Assembly: GCA_045648785.1 (NCBI GenBank)
Contig: JAZROP010000004.1
Span: 1-63,147, forward strand
Origin: RGIG7450 sp045648785
Lineage (GTDB): Bacteria; Bacillota; Clostridia; RUG12999
Direction: 5' to 3'
DNA: 63,147 nt
The notes beneath the pieces were generated by a model, which searched no databases, was not told the DNA's origin, and saw nothing but the letters and a program-made list of their open reading frames with translations. Positions 55,938 to 63,147 of this stretch are shown piece by piece. A program made the translations under genes and the position numbers. How positions within the stretch are numbered: position 1 is the first letter of the stretch; every line of letters begins with the position of its first letter.

Positions 55938-56852
55938 TTATTTGATTTTTTCAAGATTATAGGGCGTAATCTGATATACATAATAGTTGAGCCAGTTGGA
56001 AAAAAGCAGTGACGCGTGGCTGCGCCAGGATACAATCGGCAATTTGTCCGGATTATTGTCCGGATAGTAGTTTTCGGGCATTTTTACATCAAGTCCTTTT
56101 GCAAGGTCGCGGACATATTCCTCGTGAAGTGTCATAGCGTCATATTCCGAATGACCTGTTACGAAAAACTGCTTACCTGCTTTTGAGCCTGCAATATAAA
56201 CCCCGGCTGTGCTGCTTTCTGCATAAATTCGAAGACCGGTAGCGAGCACATCCTCACGCTTTACTGTTGTATATCTGGAATGGGGGGCGAAAAAGACATC
56301 GTCATACCCGCGCAAAAGCTTGGAATTTTTGCGTGTAACCTTATGTTTGTAAATTCCTGAAAGCTTTTCATCAAGTGGATATTTATTCACACCATAGTGA
56401 TAATAAAGAGCTGCCTGAGCGCCCCAACAAATATGAAAAGTGCTTGTTACATTGGTCTTTGACCATTCAAAAATCTCACAGAGTTCTTCCCAGTAATCCA
56501 CCTGCTCAAAGGGGAGTTTTTCCACGGGAGCACCGGTAATAATCATACCGTCATATTTATTATCCCGAACATCGGTGAAGGTCTGATAAAAATGTAAAAG
56601 ATGCTCCTCAGAGGTGTTTTTGGACTGATGAGTTTCAAGACGGACAAGGTCAATTTCTACCTGTAGCGGAGTGTTACTGAGTAGTCTTAAAAGCTGTGTT
56701 TCTGTAATAATTTTTTTGGGCATAAGGTTTAATATCAAAATTTTAAGAGGGCGGATATCCTGACTTGCGGCTCTGCGCTGTGACATGACAAATATATTCT
56801 CGCTTTGAAGAACTTTTCTGGCAGGTAGTTCGTTTGAAATTGTAATTGGCAT
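55938..56852 (-). CDS. metAA: Homoserine O-acetyltransferase, MetA-type
   Basis: 304 residues from ATG 56852 (MPITISNELPARKVLQSENI), seven bases after GAGAGGTG; a reading from 56873 adds seven residues without a ribosome site. First committed step of methionine synthesis: acylation of homoserine. Catalytic Cys in FHICWGAQAALYYHYGV near residue 142, His in TGHSEYDAMTLHEE near 235, Glu in DLAKG-flanked region. The acyl-CoA selector position reads Glu in ITGAPVEKLPF; family work shows Glu there means acetyl-CoA and Gly succinyl-CoA, so acetyl transfer is expected. No SAM riboswitch or T-box is visible upstream. Confidence 0.94.
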   Translation of the reverse strand: MPITISNELPARKVLQSENIFVMSQRRAASQDIRPLKILILNLMPKKIITETQLLRLLSNTPLQVEIDLVRLETHQSKNTSEEHLLHFYQTFTDVRDNKYDGMIITGAPVEKLPFEQVDYWEELCEIFEWSKTNVTSTFHICWGAQAALYYHYGVNKYPLDEKLSGIYKHKVTRKNSKLLRGYDDVFFAPHSRYTTVKREDVLATGLRIYAESSTAGVYIAGSKAGKQFFVTGHSEYDAMTLHEEYVRDLAKGLDVKMPENYYPDNNPDKLPIVSWRSHASLLFSNWLNYYVYQITPYNLEKIK

Positions 56853-56896
56853 ATAGGCGCACCTCTCTTTCATAAAAAATCATGAATATATTTGAT

Positions 56897-56925
56897 ATTA
56901 TATCAAAAAATAAGTGTGATGGCAA
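56897..56925 (-). promoter_or_regulatory. Promoter of metA
   Basis: On the - strand TTGCCA, 17-bp spacer, TATAAT, about 45 bases before the start codon. Confidence 0.75.
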
Positions 56926-56967
56926 TAGTAAAATAAATAAAATTTATTTGGAAAGAGGAGATAATAG

Positions 56968-57657
56968 GTGGCAAACGAAAATCAGAAACCGGAAGAAAAG
57001 ACTTTAAAGGATTTTGGGTCTATGAACATAAAAGGGAAACACGGTAATATATTTTGTGTTTCAATTATAGGGCAGATTGAAGGACACATGGAACTGCCGG
57101 GGGAAAATAAAACCACAAAATATGAACATCTGATACCTCTTATTGTGGCAATAGAGGAGGATGAAAATATTGACGGTGTACTGGTTCTTTTAAATACCAT
57201 GGGAGGAGATGTTGAGGCAGGACTTGCGATAGCTGAGCTCATAGCCGGAATGAGCAAACCGACGGTTTCTCTTGTTCTGGGCGGGGGGCATAGCATTGGT
57301 GTGCCGCTTGCTGTGGCTGCAGATTATGCCTTTATTGCGCCCTCGGCTACAATGACAATACATCCTGTGAGAACAAGTGGAATTGTGCTGAGCACTTCAC
57401 AGTCCTTTGATTATCTTTTGAAAATGCAGGACAGAGTTCTTAATTTTATTGTCAGCCATTCTAATATTAAAAAAGAAAAACTCAAAGAGCTTATGCTTGC
57501 AACATCAAACCTTGCTAATGACGCCGGAACAGTTATTTATGGTGGTCAGGCGGTAGAATGTGGATTAATGAACGGAGAGGGTACGGTGTCTGATGCCCTT
57601 GACAAGTTGCAGGAACTTATAAAAAATGCAAAATGCAAAATGCAGAATGCAGAGTAA
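56968..57657 (+). CDS. ClpP-like serine protease (TepA type)
   Basis: 229 residues, GTG start seven bases after GAAAGAGGAG. ClpP/crotonase-like fold: VLVLLNTMGGDVEAGLAIAE, nucleophile Ser in LGGGHSIGVPLAVAADYAF, and His in SATMTIHPVRTSG. This is the TepA/YmfB branch, found near spoIIIE-type genes and implicated in protein translocation or signal-peptide degradation. The start of the gene is clear; the last codons (NAKCKMQNAE) are encoded by a short tandem AAAATGC-type repeat (57629-57655) next to a palindromic element, so the native C-terminus may have been changed. Confidence 0.9.
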   Translation: MANENQKPEEKTLKDFGSMNIKGKHGNIFCVSIIGQIEGHMELPGENKTTKYEHLIPLIVAIEEDENIDGVLVLLNTMGGDVEAGLAIAELIAGMSKPTVSLVLGGGHSIGVPLAVAADYAFIAPSATMTIHPVRTSGIVLSTSQSFDYLLKMQDRVLNFIVSHSNIKKEKLKELMLATSNLANDAGTVIYGGQAVECGLMNGEGTVSDALDKLQELIKNAKCKMQNAE

Positions 57658-57745
57658 AAGAAAAAAAGGAAGATGCAAGCATGAACTGCACCATTTTGTA
57701 CTGTATGCACAAAATGGTGCAGTTCAAAAGTATCCTCCTTTAATG
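57658..57745. repeat. Palindromic intergenic element downstream of the TepA-like gene
   Basis: A 17-bp perfect inverted repeat GAACTGCACCATTTTGT / ACAAAATGGTGCAGTTC (57681-57697, 57707-57723) around ACTGTATGC, with outer arms AAAGGAAGAT and ATCCTCCTTT also complementary. No T-tract follows. It looks like a small mobile palindrome rather than a terminator. Confidence 0.65.
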
Positions 57746-57801
57746 ATTTAGGTATAAATACTATTCCACATTTAGATTTAAAAGTTAACATTATATTAAC
57801 T

Positions 57802-58446
57802 TTACAATAAAATTTTCGTTATTTCTTGGGGAGTGCTGCAAATATAGTCTGCATCGGCATTTTCAAGTTCACCGGGGGTCGCATAGCCATAACTTACTCC
57901 GAGTGAGGATATACCAGCTTGCTTAGCTCCTTCAATATCCTGCCAACGATCGCCAACCATTATGATTTTGCCACCGGAAAGTGGTGCAAGTATATCAAGT
58001 GCGTCATCAATAATTTGCTTTTTGGTATGTTTTTTGCCTTCAAGATCACTGCCGCAGATTGCCGAAAAATAATTATTCAGGCAAAACTTCTCAAGAATTT
58101 TCTCGACAAAAACGAGGGGCTTTAAACTTGCAACTGCAAGTATGAGGCCTGCGTTTTTCAGACTATCAAGCATCTCGGGGACACCATCATATACCTTATT
58201 TTCGTACATGCCAATAGTGGAAAAACGCTCCCGGTATTTTTTTACTGCAAATTCTGCATCAGCATGGGACATTCCGAATCGTCTCATGAACGAATCTACA
58301 AGCGGCGGACCAATAAAATCCAAAAGCTCATCTGATTCGGGAGGTTCAATTCCAAGAAAGGGGAGCGCATAACGGACGCATCCGGTAATGCCTTCTTTGG
58401 GGTCGGTCAGCGTGCCGTCCAAATCAAAAAGTACATATTTATACAT
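57802..58446 (-). CDS. HAD-superfamily phosphatase (phosphoglycolate-phosphatase type)
   Basis: 214 residues. Motif I FDLDGTLTDPKEG (nucleophile Asp7), helical cap (residues 16-85), motif II VASLKP, motif III Lys in GKKHTKKQI and motif IV VGDRWQDIEGAK. This is the Gph/PpaX-like subfamily that dephosphorylates phosphoglycolate, pyrophosphate or nucleoside monophosphates; the specific substrate is open. Starts with ATG at 58446 just after the degraded dehydrogenase fragment and has no visible partner. Confidence 0.9.
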   Translation of the reverse strand: MYKYVLFDLDGTLTDPKEGITGCVRYALPFLGIEPPESDELLDFIGPPLVDSFMRRFGMSHADAEFAVKKYRERFSTIGMYENKVYDGVPEMLDSLKNAGLILAVASLKPLVFVEKILEKFCLNNYFSAICGSDLEGKKHTKKQIIDDALDILAPLSGGKIIMVGDRWQDIEGAKQAGISSLGVSYGYATPGELENADADYICSTPQEITKILL

Positions 58447-58455
58447 TTATAATTC

Positions 58456-58887
58456 TCAGACCTTTATCATATTTTTTAGACGGAGCAGCGTAAGCCTGCG
58501 TCTCATATAGGGTGAAAAAACGGTGCAATTTTTAAACAGTTTTTCGCTTTTGCCAATGTCTTTGACTGTGATTTTACAACCAGCCATTTTCATAGCGGCA
58601 AGACATTCCTCGTAAGAAGGCACGCTACGAATTATATTAACAATTTCTTTCCACGAATTTTTCAGTTTTTCGGGGTCAACGAAATCAACGATTGTATCGG
58701 GGGTGTTAAGTTTTCTGACATTGTCAGCCATCGAACCGTAAAAATCATAGATTTCATTCCAGTCAATATTTTCTTTCTGGGTTTCAATGGTATCGTTTTT
58801 CGCAAGCTCGTTATAATATTTCAGCCTTGTCAGGGTGCACACTCCCACATCATCTCCGTGATAGTTGGGAATTATACCATCGCGAAG
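58456..58887 (-). pseudogene. C-terminal remnant of a glycerol-1-phosphate dehydrogenase-like gene
   Basis: About 140 codons in one frame, beginning after a TAA with IIPNYHGDDVGVCTLTRLKY and ending RLTLLRLKNMIKV. HGDDVGVCTL is the metal-site His block of iron-type alcohol dehydrogenases of the AraM/EgsA (sn-glycerol-1-phosphate dehydrogenase) group, and YGSMADNVRKLNTPDTIVDF and PSYEECLAAMKMAGC are its C-terminal helices. The N-terminal NAD-binding two-thirds is missing and no ribosome site precedes any start. A GTG at 58848 would only give a 130-residue fragment. Truncation is clear; residual function is unlikely. Confidence 0.75.
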
Positions 58888-58956
58888 TTAAACAGGTAAA
58901 AGAGATGGACCGCCCGGGAGGTCGCTCCCTGCGGAATGACAAAGCGGGAAATGAGC

Positions 58957-58988
58957 AAACAAGGGAGCCGGTGGCTCCCTTGTTTTTG
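58957..58988. terminator. Intrinsic terminator hairpin
   Basis: ACAAGGGAGCC / GGCTCCCTTGT around GGT, with TTTTTG on the + side. It sits between the dehydrogenase remnant and the leftward LysR gene and can act in both directions. Upstream (58909-58950) is GC-rich debris with GGTCGCTCCCTGCGGAATGA, perhaps another dispersed repeat. Confidence 0.8.
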
Positions 58989-59020
58989 TTGAAATATTGA
59001 GGAGGTCAGGATGTCGTGTT

Positions 59021-59992
59021 TTATAATCGCGCAGGGGTTATATTACCGCCGTATATTTCACGGGAGAGTGATATAAATTCTTTGACATAGGGTGATGTGT
59101 TTTCGTCATCCTTATAAACAAGCATTGACTCACGGACATTACCGGGGAGTGCTAAAGAAAAGCAGCACAAAACATCTGTGTCGTAGCCGTTGTCAATAAT
59201 TACGCTTTGTGGTATCATTGTAGCTCCGAGCCCTTCCAGCATAAACCTGTAATGTAAATCCATCCTGTAAAAATTCGTTATCTGAAGGGATTCGTGCGCG
59301 GTATTTTTAAAGAATTCTGAAAAATTTTTTCGGATTGGTAGGTTTCTTCCCATTTTGAAAACATTTATATTTTTAAACAAACTCCAATCGGTTATCTCTT
59401 TTTCGACAGGATAAACTCCCGTCAGAACCTCGTTGTAGGAAAGTGAATATTTTTGCAGTTTTTCAATGCCGGGATAATCCTTCCGGATTACTATCATATA
59501 CTTTTCGCGCCATAAAACCTCCGATTTATATTTCGGAGAAATATGGTGTGTAGTAATAAGGATGTCCACAGAGCCTTTTTCAAAATTTGAAAACAAAATA
59601 CCCGAAATAGATGCGCCCTGATTGATTTTTATGTCAACATCGGGAAAACGCTTGGAAAATTCCTTGCACAAAACAGGAAGAATAATATGTGAAGTAGAAT
59701 TGTTCCCACCTATCGAAAGTTTTTTTGACAAAGGATTGCTTAATGTCGATATACGGAATTCAAGTTGCTGTTCAAGCAAATTCATTTCCTCAAGATATTC
59801 AATGTAAACCGTTCCTTTTGGTGTCAGCGTGAAGGGTGAGGTTTTTCTGTTGAAAATTTCATAACCGAGCTTCGTTTCGTGAATTTTAATAGCTCTGCTC
59901 AGTGCAGGCTGGGAAACAAACATTTTTTCTGCCGCTTTTGAAAAGCTTCCTGTCTGATAGACTGTATATATGTATTTTTCTGCGGTATTCAT
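59021..59992 (-). CDS. LysR-family transcriptional regulator
   Basis: 323 residues. N-terminal winged HTH TGSFSKAAEKMFVSQPALSR and AIKIHETKLGYEIFNR (residues 14-50), linker helix, then the periplasmic-binding-like effector domain (SIGGNNSTSHIILPVLCKEF ... LEGLGATMIPQSVI). Such regulators usually control the adjacent divergent gene on binding a small molecule. Here that is the large SLH surface protein at 60113, and the shared 120-bp spacer contains an inverted repeat of LysR type (60004-60021). The effector is unknown. Confidence 0.92.
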   Translation of the reverse strand: MNTAEKYIYTVYQTGSFSKAAEKMFVSQPALSRAIKIHETKLGYEIFNRKTSPFTLTPKGTVYIEYLEEMNLLEQQLEFRISTLSNPLSKKLSIGGNNSTSHIILPVLCKEFSKRFPDVDIKINQGASISGILFSNFEKGSVDILITTHHISPKYKSEVLWREKYMIVIRKDYPGIEKLQKYSLSYNEVLTGVYPVEKEITDWSLFKNINVFKMGRNLPIRKNFSEFFKNTAHESLQITNFYRMDLHYRFMLEGLGATMIPQSVIIDNGYDTDVLCCFSLALPGNVRESMLVYKDDENTSPYVKEFISLSREIYGGNITPARL

Positions 59993-60003
59993 AAAAAACT
60001 CCT

Positions 60004-60021
60004 TATAACATTTTTGTTATA
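60004..60021. promoter_or_regulatory. Candidate LysR binding site
   Basis: TATAACA-TTTT-TGTTATA, 7-bp arms, fitting the T-N11-A style of LysR boxes, about 20 bp from the -35 of the divergent promoter. Confidence 0.6.
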
Positions 60022-60042
60022 TTGTGATTGCGAAATTTATAT

Positions 60043-60071
60043 TTGATTATAACATGCCGGAATGATATAAT
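60043..60071 (+). promoter_or_regulatory. Promoter of the large SLH gene
   Basis: TTGATT (60043-60048), 17-bp spacer, TATAAT (60066-60071). Confidence 0.8.
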
Positions 60072-60112
60072 CAAGGTGTAAATTTAAAAAAATATACAAA
60101 GGAGAGATTTTT

Positions 60113-62731
60113 ATGAAAAAAATACTCTGCATATTGCTTGCGCTGTGCACTATGCAAATGTTGGGCATCACCGCATTGGGAAGTGATTCGTCCTTTAATG
60201 ATATGGATAAGAGTCACTGGGCGTATGACGATATAAATGCCGGTGTTGAAAGAGGCTTTTTTACGGGTTATCCCGACGGTTCTTTCAAGCCCGGAGAGAA
60301 TGTGACAAGAGCGGAAGCGATAAAAGTTCTGACCGATTTTCTGGGCAGAACTACTGTAAAGCCTGCCAAAAGCAAATATACCGATATTGATGTAAACGCA
60401 TGGTACGCCCCTTACGCAAATGTATCGGAATTCCTTTTCCCTGAAAAATGGGTTGATGAAAAGCTTTTTAAGGCAGACACGCCCATAACAAGAGAAGAAG
60501 CGGTATATGCAATGGTAACCGCTATGAGATATGATTATAAACTTGACAAAGCTGATTTATCGCTGTTAAAGCCATATTCCGACAGAGAAAAAATAGGCTT
60601 CGGACTTGAAGGATATATGGCGCTTGCGGTTGAATTTGGTGTTATATCAGGCTATTCGGATAATACAATAAGACCTGATGCCAATATCACAAGAGCTGAA
60701 TTTGCAACCGTTATGTCAAGAATATCAAAACAAAAGGATGTAATAGACCAACGCCGTGACCAGGTTGTGGATTACAGGGAAAAAGACGTTTCGGTTCTCT
60801 GGAGAAGCGACAGGGATTTTGTATATGCGCTCAGCACCTCCGACCTTCCGCCCGAAGAGCGTACAGGAAGTAAAATTGTGAAAATTTATAAAGACCGTAT
60901 CTACCGCGGAGTTATATATTCCTATGCAGCAGGCGATATCGGTACCTTCCTGGATTATTCTGCAGGTCAGGATGAAAACGGAATTCATACAATATCCGGT
61001 CTTACATGGCAGGATGTGTCAACAGCGGGCGGTTCTGCCACGAGAGTAGCAAGAATCGGTAACGACTGCGGTGCATCAATACAGCTTGCTTACGGAAGTA
61101 TCGGTCACAACCGTTCAATCTGTGGTATAACCAAGATGAGCCCTGTTCACGGATATTATCATGTAGGTAAATTTGATGCTCCGGTGGAATATAATGTAGA
61201 TACACCGCTGGTAAATAAAACCAACGGTAAAGAGGTTATGTATCAGGCATTTTCTCAGCTTCAGAAAGGCGACGCAATTGTCAGAGTTAGACAGCCCGGC
61301 TGGAACTCTCACGGCATAATGGTTGCCGGTGTAAATGTAGTGTATAATGCAAAGGGAAAAATTGACCCTGCTAAAAGCACACTGTTACTTTACCATCAGT
61401 CAAGTAGCGGTGTTTTAAGCGAAGACAAGTACTATGACGAAAAGTTGGGCTGTGATGTTTATGAAATCGGTCTTATACATACCAGAAGCTTTGAATGGGC
61501 TTACGACGACGCATATATTCCCGTAACGCCGGAAATACTCATTGACCCGACTCCGATTGAGAAAGCGGTTGTAACGGATTCTTTGAGTGAATATACAACT
61601 GATTATTCACTTTACAACCTCTTCACAGGAACCATATCGAGCAACTGGATGATTGCAGATGCAGAAATAGTTATTAAAGATGATTCCGGAAATGTTGTTC
61701 AGAGTTCAAAAGTTCTTCCTACAAGAAGTGCTGAGGTTTATATACCGTCATATGGACAATCATTTAAAATAGATATGTCAAAATTCAAAACCACTGAGCC
61801 GGGACTTATTGGTGGCGAGATTGATATAGATAAGCTTGAAAAAGGAAGCTATAACTGCACCTTAACCGTAAGACTTGTTTCGGGTGAAGAATTTACAGTA
61901 AGAGAGTTTGATTTTACAAAGGCGGAAAAAGTTGCGATTGCTAAGATAGGCGAAAAGTCTTATACCAACATTAACGAAGCGTTAGCTGAGGTAAAAGACG
62001 GTGACACAATTGAGCTTATGACAGGCACTTTTGAGCTTGGAGAAGTAAGGCTGCCGGACGAAATTGTGAATGTTACGATTAAGGGAGCGGCAGATAAAGC
62101 TACTGTAATCAAAAACTCAATCATTTTATCTGACGACGCAGAAAGTATGAATTACTCAGGCGTTACATTTGACGGCATTGTTTTTGAGAATTCATATATC
62201 AGCCTTACTGACATTGAAGGCGCGATATATAAGGACTGGACGATTACAAACTGCGAATTTTTAAAGCTCGTTACCCCGGGTGTGAGCACACCGGTATTCA
62301 GCTATACTTCCAAGTCAACAAACGGAAAAATGAACGGTTTTACCTTTACAAATAATGTGATTGACGGCGCTTCGGGAAAAAGCAATTCGGGCATTAGATT
62401 GGGTAGATCTGCCGGAAAAGTTTTAATCTCCAATAATACAATTAAAAATGTTGAATGGAATGCAATGCAGATTTGGAGTATGGCGGAAGATGCAGAAAAT
62501 TCCACGATACTTGAAATTTCGAACAATACTATAAGTGAAATCGGCGCAAAGGAAGGTATGATAAACCTTGACAAGATAGAATGTAAGATTATACTTTCGG
62601 GCAACACGATAACACGAAAAATCGAAAATCAGCCCTATCTGTGCTATCTGGCTACCACACCTGAGCTGTCGGGAAACACTTGGATTGACGAAAACGGAAA
62701 TAAGCTTGACGATGAAGCAGCTTTGAAATGA
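60113..62731 (+). CDS. Large surface protein: SLH repeats, NlpC/P60-like domain, beta-helix
   Basis: 872 residues. Signal peptide MKKILCILLALCTMQMLGIT with cleavage near ALG-S. Three SLH repeats at about 28-205 (SHWAYDDINAGVERGFFTGY, YPDGSFKPGENVTRAEAIKV, GYSDNTIRPDANITRAEFAT) anchor it to the wall. Residues 225-455 look like an NlpC/P60-type papain-fold amidase: catalytic Cys in GNDCGASIQLAYG near 319 and His in NSHGIMVAGV near 399. A beta-sandwich linker follows (about 480-610), and residues 620-865 repeat the parallel beta-helix pattern (FTNNVIDGASGK, ISNNTIKNVEW, ISNNTISEI, LSGNTITRK). AAAGGAGAG lies seven bases before the ATG. Probably binds and trims peptidoglycan or a glycan; substrate unknown. 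Confidence 0.88.
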   Translation: MKKILCILLALCTMQMLGITALGSDSSFNDMDKSHWAYDDINAGVERGFFTGYPDGSFKPGENVTRAEAIKVLTDFLGRTTVKPAKSKYTDIDVNAWYAPYANVSEFLFPEKWVDEKLFKADTPITREEAVYAMVTAMRYDYKLDKADLSLLKPYSDREKIGFGLEGYMALAVEFGVISGYSDNTIRPDANITRAEFATVMSRISKQKDVIDQRRDQVVDYREKDVSVLWRSDRDFVYALSTSDLPPEERTGSKIVKIYKDRIYRGVIYSYAAGDIGTFLDYSAGQDENGIHTISGLTWQDVSTAGGSATRVARIGNDCGASIQLAYGSIGHNRSICGITKMSPVHGYYHVGKFDAPVEYNVDTPLVNKTNGKEVMYQAFSQLQKGDAIVRVRQPGWNSHGIMVAGVNVVYNAKGKIDPAKSTLLLYHQSSSGVLSEDKYYDEKLGCDVYEIGLIHTRSFEWAYDDAYIPVTPEILIDPTPIEKAVVTDSLSEYTTDYSLYNLFTGTISSNWMIADAEIVIKDDSGNVVQSSKVLPTRSAEVYIPSYGQSFKIDMSKFKTTEPGLIGGEIDIDKLEKGSYNCTLTVRLVSGEEFTVREFDFTKAEKVAIAKIGEKSYTNINEALAEVKDGDTIELMTGTFELGEVRLPDEIVNVTIKGAADKATVIKNSIILSDDAESMNYSGVTFDGIVFENSYISLTDIEGAIYKDWTITNCEFLKLVTPGVSTPVFSYTSKSTNGKMNGFTFTNNVIDGASGKSNSGIRLGRSAGKVLISNNTIKNVEWNAMQIWSMAEDAENSTILEISNNTISEIGAKEGMINLDKIECKIILSGNTITRKIENQPYLCYLATTPELSGNTWIDENGNKLDDEAALK

Positions 62732-62761
62732 GTTTAAAAAAGACCATCTGAATAGACAAAA

Positions 62762-62796
62762 GCTCGGTAATACATCAGTATTACCGAGCCTTTTTG
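62762..62796 (+). terminator. Terminator of the large SLH gene
   Basis: GCTCGGTAATAC / GTATTACCGAGC around ATCA, then CTTTTTG. Confidence 0.93.
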
Positions 62797-62805
62797 TATA
62801 ACGAA

Positions 62806-62828
62806 AACCACGCGATAGTCGCGTGGTT
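62806..62828 (+). repeat. Left-end hairpin of an IS200/IS605-family element
   Basis: AACCACGCGA / TCGCGTGGTT around TAG. Elements of this family have no terminal inverted repeats but a subterminal hairpin recognised by the Y1 transposase; position about 95 bases before tnpA fits. The exact left boundary (near 62798) cannot be fixed without the right end. Confidence 0.75.
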
Positions 62829-62852
62829 CTATAAAGGTTAACCGGTGAACAA

Positions 62853-62916
62853 AAATCCTCCGATGTGATATAATAAAGTCGACCTGCCAGTCGAGAAAAT
62901 ACACATCGGAGGATTT
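62853..62916 (+). promoter_or_regulatory. Inverted repeat hiding the tnpA ribosome site, with internal -10 box
   Basis: AAATCCTCCGATGTG (62853-62867) is fully complementary to CACATCGGAGGATTT (62902-62916), which contains the Shine-Dalgarno. A TATAAT at 62869-62874 lies in the loop, so transcripts started there lack the left arm, while read-through transcripts from outside carry both arms and are translationally blocked. Confidence 0.75.
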
Positions 62917-62920
62917 ATCT

Positions 62921-63147
62921 ATGAAAAAAGAAAACATAGACACGAATATTTTAGCACATATAAAATGGGATTGCAAGTATCATATAGTGTTTGCACCAAA
63001 GTATAGAAGAAAAGTGTTTTTTGAGGAAAAAAGATTAGAGATAAGAGAAATATTGAGACAATTATGTCAGTGGAAGGGAGTTGAGATTATAGAAGGAGAA
63101 GTATGTCCGGATCATATACATATGCTGGTAAGTATCCCACCCAAAAT
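62921..63147 (+). CDS. tnpA: IS200/IS605-family transposase TnpA (partial, runs off the window)
   Basis: First 75 residues and two bases of codon 76. HIKWDCKYHIVFAPKYRRKV is the family's N-terminal block and CPDHIHMLVSIPPK carries the HUH metal motif (His-x-His here as HIH). The Tyr nucleophile lies beyond the window. Y1 transposases move single-stranded IS DNA during replication. GGAGGATT lies five bases before the ATG inside a sequestering stem. Whether a tnpB or IscB gene follows cannot be seen. Confidence 0.93.
   Translation, partial: MKKENIDTNILAHIKWDCKYHIVFAPKYRRKVFFEEKRLEIREILRQLCQWKGVEIIEGEVCPDHIHMLVSIPPK

Noticed and set aside
56853..56967. SAM riboswitch or T-box before metA
   Set aside because: The spacer is only about 115 bases, AT-rich, with a plain promoter; none of the conserved SAM-box or T-box elements is present.

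Overview
The window is chromosomal DNA of an AT-rich, monoderm-type bacterium of the class Clostridia. The support is a set of lineage-typical features: the ispH-rpsA gene fusion behind cmk and plsC, SLH-domain surface proteins, a copper-amine-oxidase-N-like stalk domain, ECF vitamin transporters with FMN and preQ1 riboswitches, the CdaA/YbbR pair, a DUF1846 protein, the rpmH-rnpA-yidD-yidC-khpB block, and frequent GTG/TTG starts behind strong GGAGG sites. I cannot name the genus from sequence alone.

Layout. 1-7.1 kb: end of uppP, an SLH surface protein, then a leftward block (two small HTH-type genes, folD, a YgiQ-type radical SAM enzyme, ftsK/spoIIIE). 7.2-12.1 kb: rightward BaiN-like flavoprotein, cmk, plsC and the ispH-rpsA fusion. 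12.2-12.9 kb: six tRNA genes (Gly, Arg, His, Gln, Lys, Lys). 13.0-15.0 kb: a small UPF0291 gene and a decaying cluster in which an intact glycerophosphodiester phosphodiesterase lies between two broken genes.

15.0-26.2 kb is the accessory region: an 11.16-kb integrated element bounded by a perfect 48-bp direct repeat that is the 3' part of an initiator tRNA gene. It has a tyrosine integrase, a CI-like self-cleaving-type repressor, divergent promoters with palindromic operators, Cro/Xis-like genes, a RepA-like helicase next to an iteron cluster, a sigma-like regulator and a terminase small subunit, but no large terminase, portal, capsid, tail or lysis gene. This is the gene content of a phage satellite (PICI-like). 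Its right end carries a separately promoted ImmA/IrrE-type metallopeptidase plus membrane protein. Between the repressor and its promoter lies a 20-codon hydrophobic ORF inside a structured leader facing an antisense promoter, resembling a type I toxin-antitoxin unit.

26.2-39.5 kb: tRNA-fMet and tRNA-Leu, then rpmG-secE-nusG-rplK-rplA-rplJ-rplL (with an L10 leader attenuator, but not followed by rpoB), an M23 peptidase, riboswitch-controlled ribU, truA-ecfT-ecfA2-ecfA1, a 23S-type methyltransferase, a membrane protein and lon. 39.6-49.4 kb: a YcdB/YcdC-type secreted protein, a 0.3-kb inverted-repeat element, a leftward operon from preQ1 riboswitch-queT through DUF1015, cdaA, ybbR and a nucleotidyltransferase, and a polar amino acid ABC transporter. 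49.6-63.1 kb: DUF1846 protein, amidohydrolase, gltX-khpB-yidC-yidD-rnpA-rpmH, metA, a ClpP/TepA-like protease, HAD phosphatase, a broken glycerol-1-phosphate dehydrogenase, a LysR regulator divergent from a large SLH/NlpC-P60/beta-helix surface protein, and the left end of an IS200/IS605-family insertion sequence cut by the window edge.

Strongest leads: the satellite with its origin and leader/antisense locus; a conserved intergenic hairpin carrying the loop GGTCTTAGGGA in three copies; an internal start that could release free S1 from the IspH-S1 fusion; and a preQ1 riboswitch heading the transcript that also encodes the c-di-AMP cyclase.
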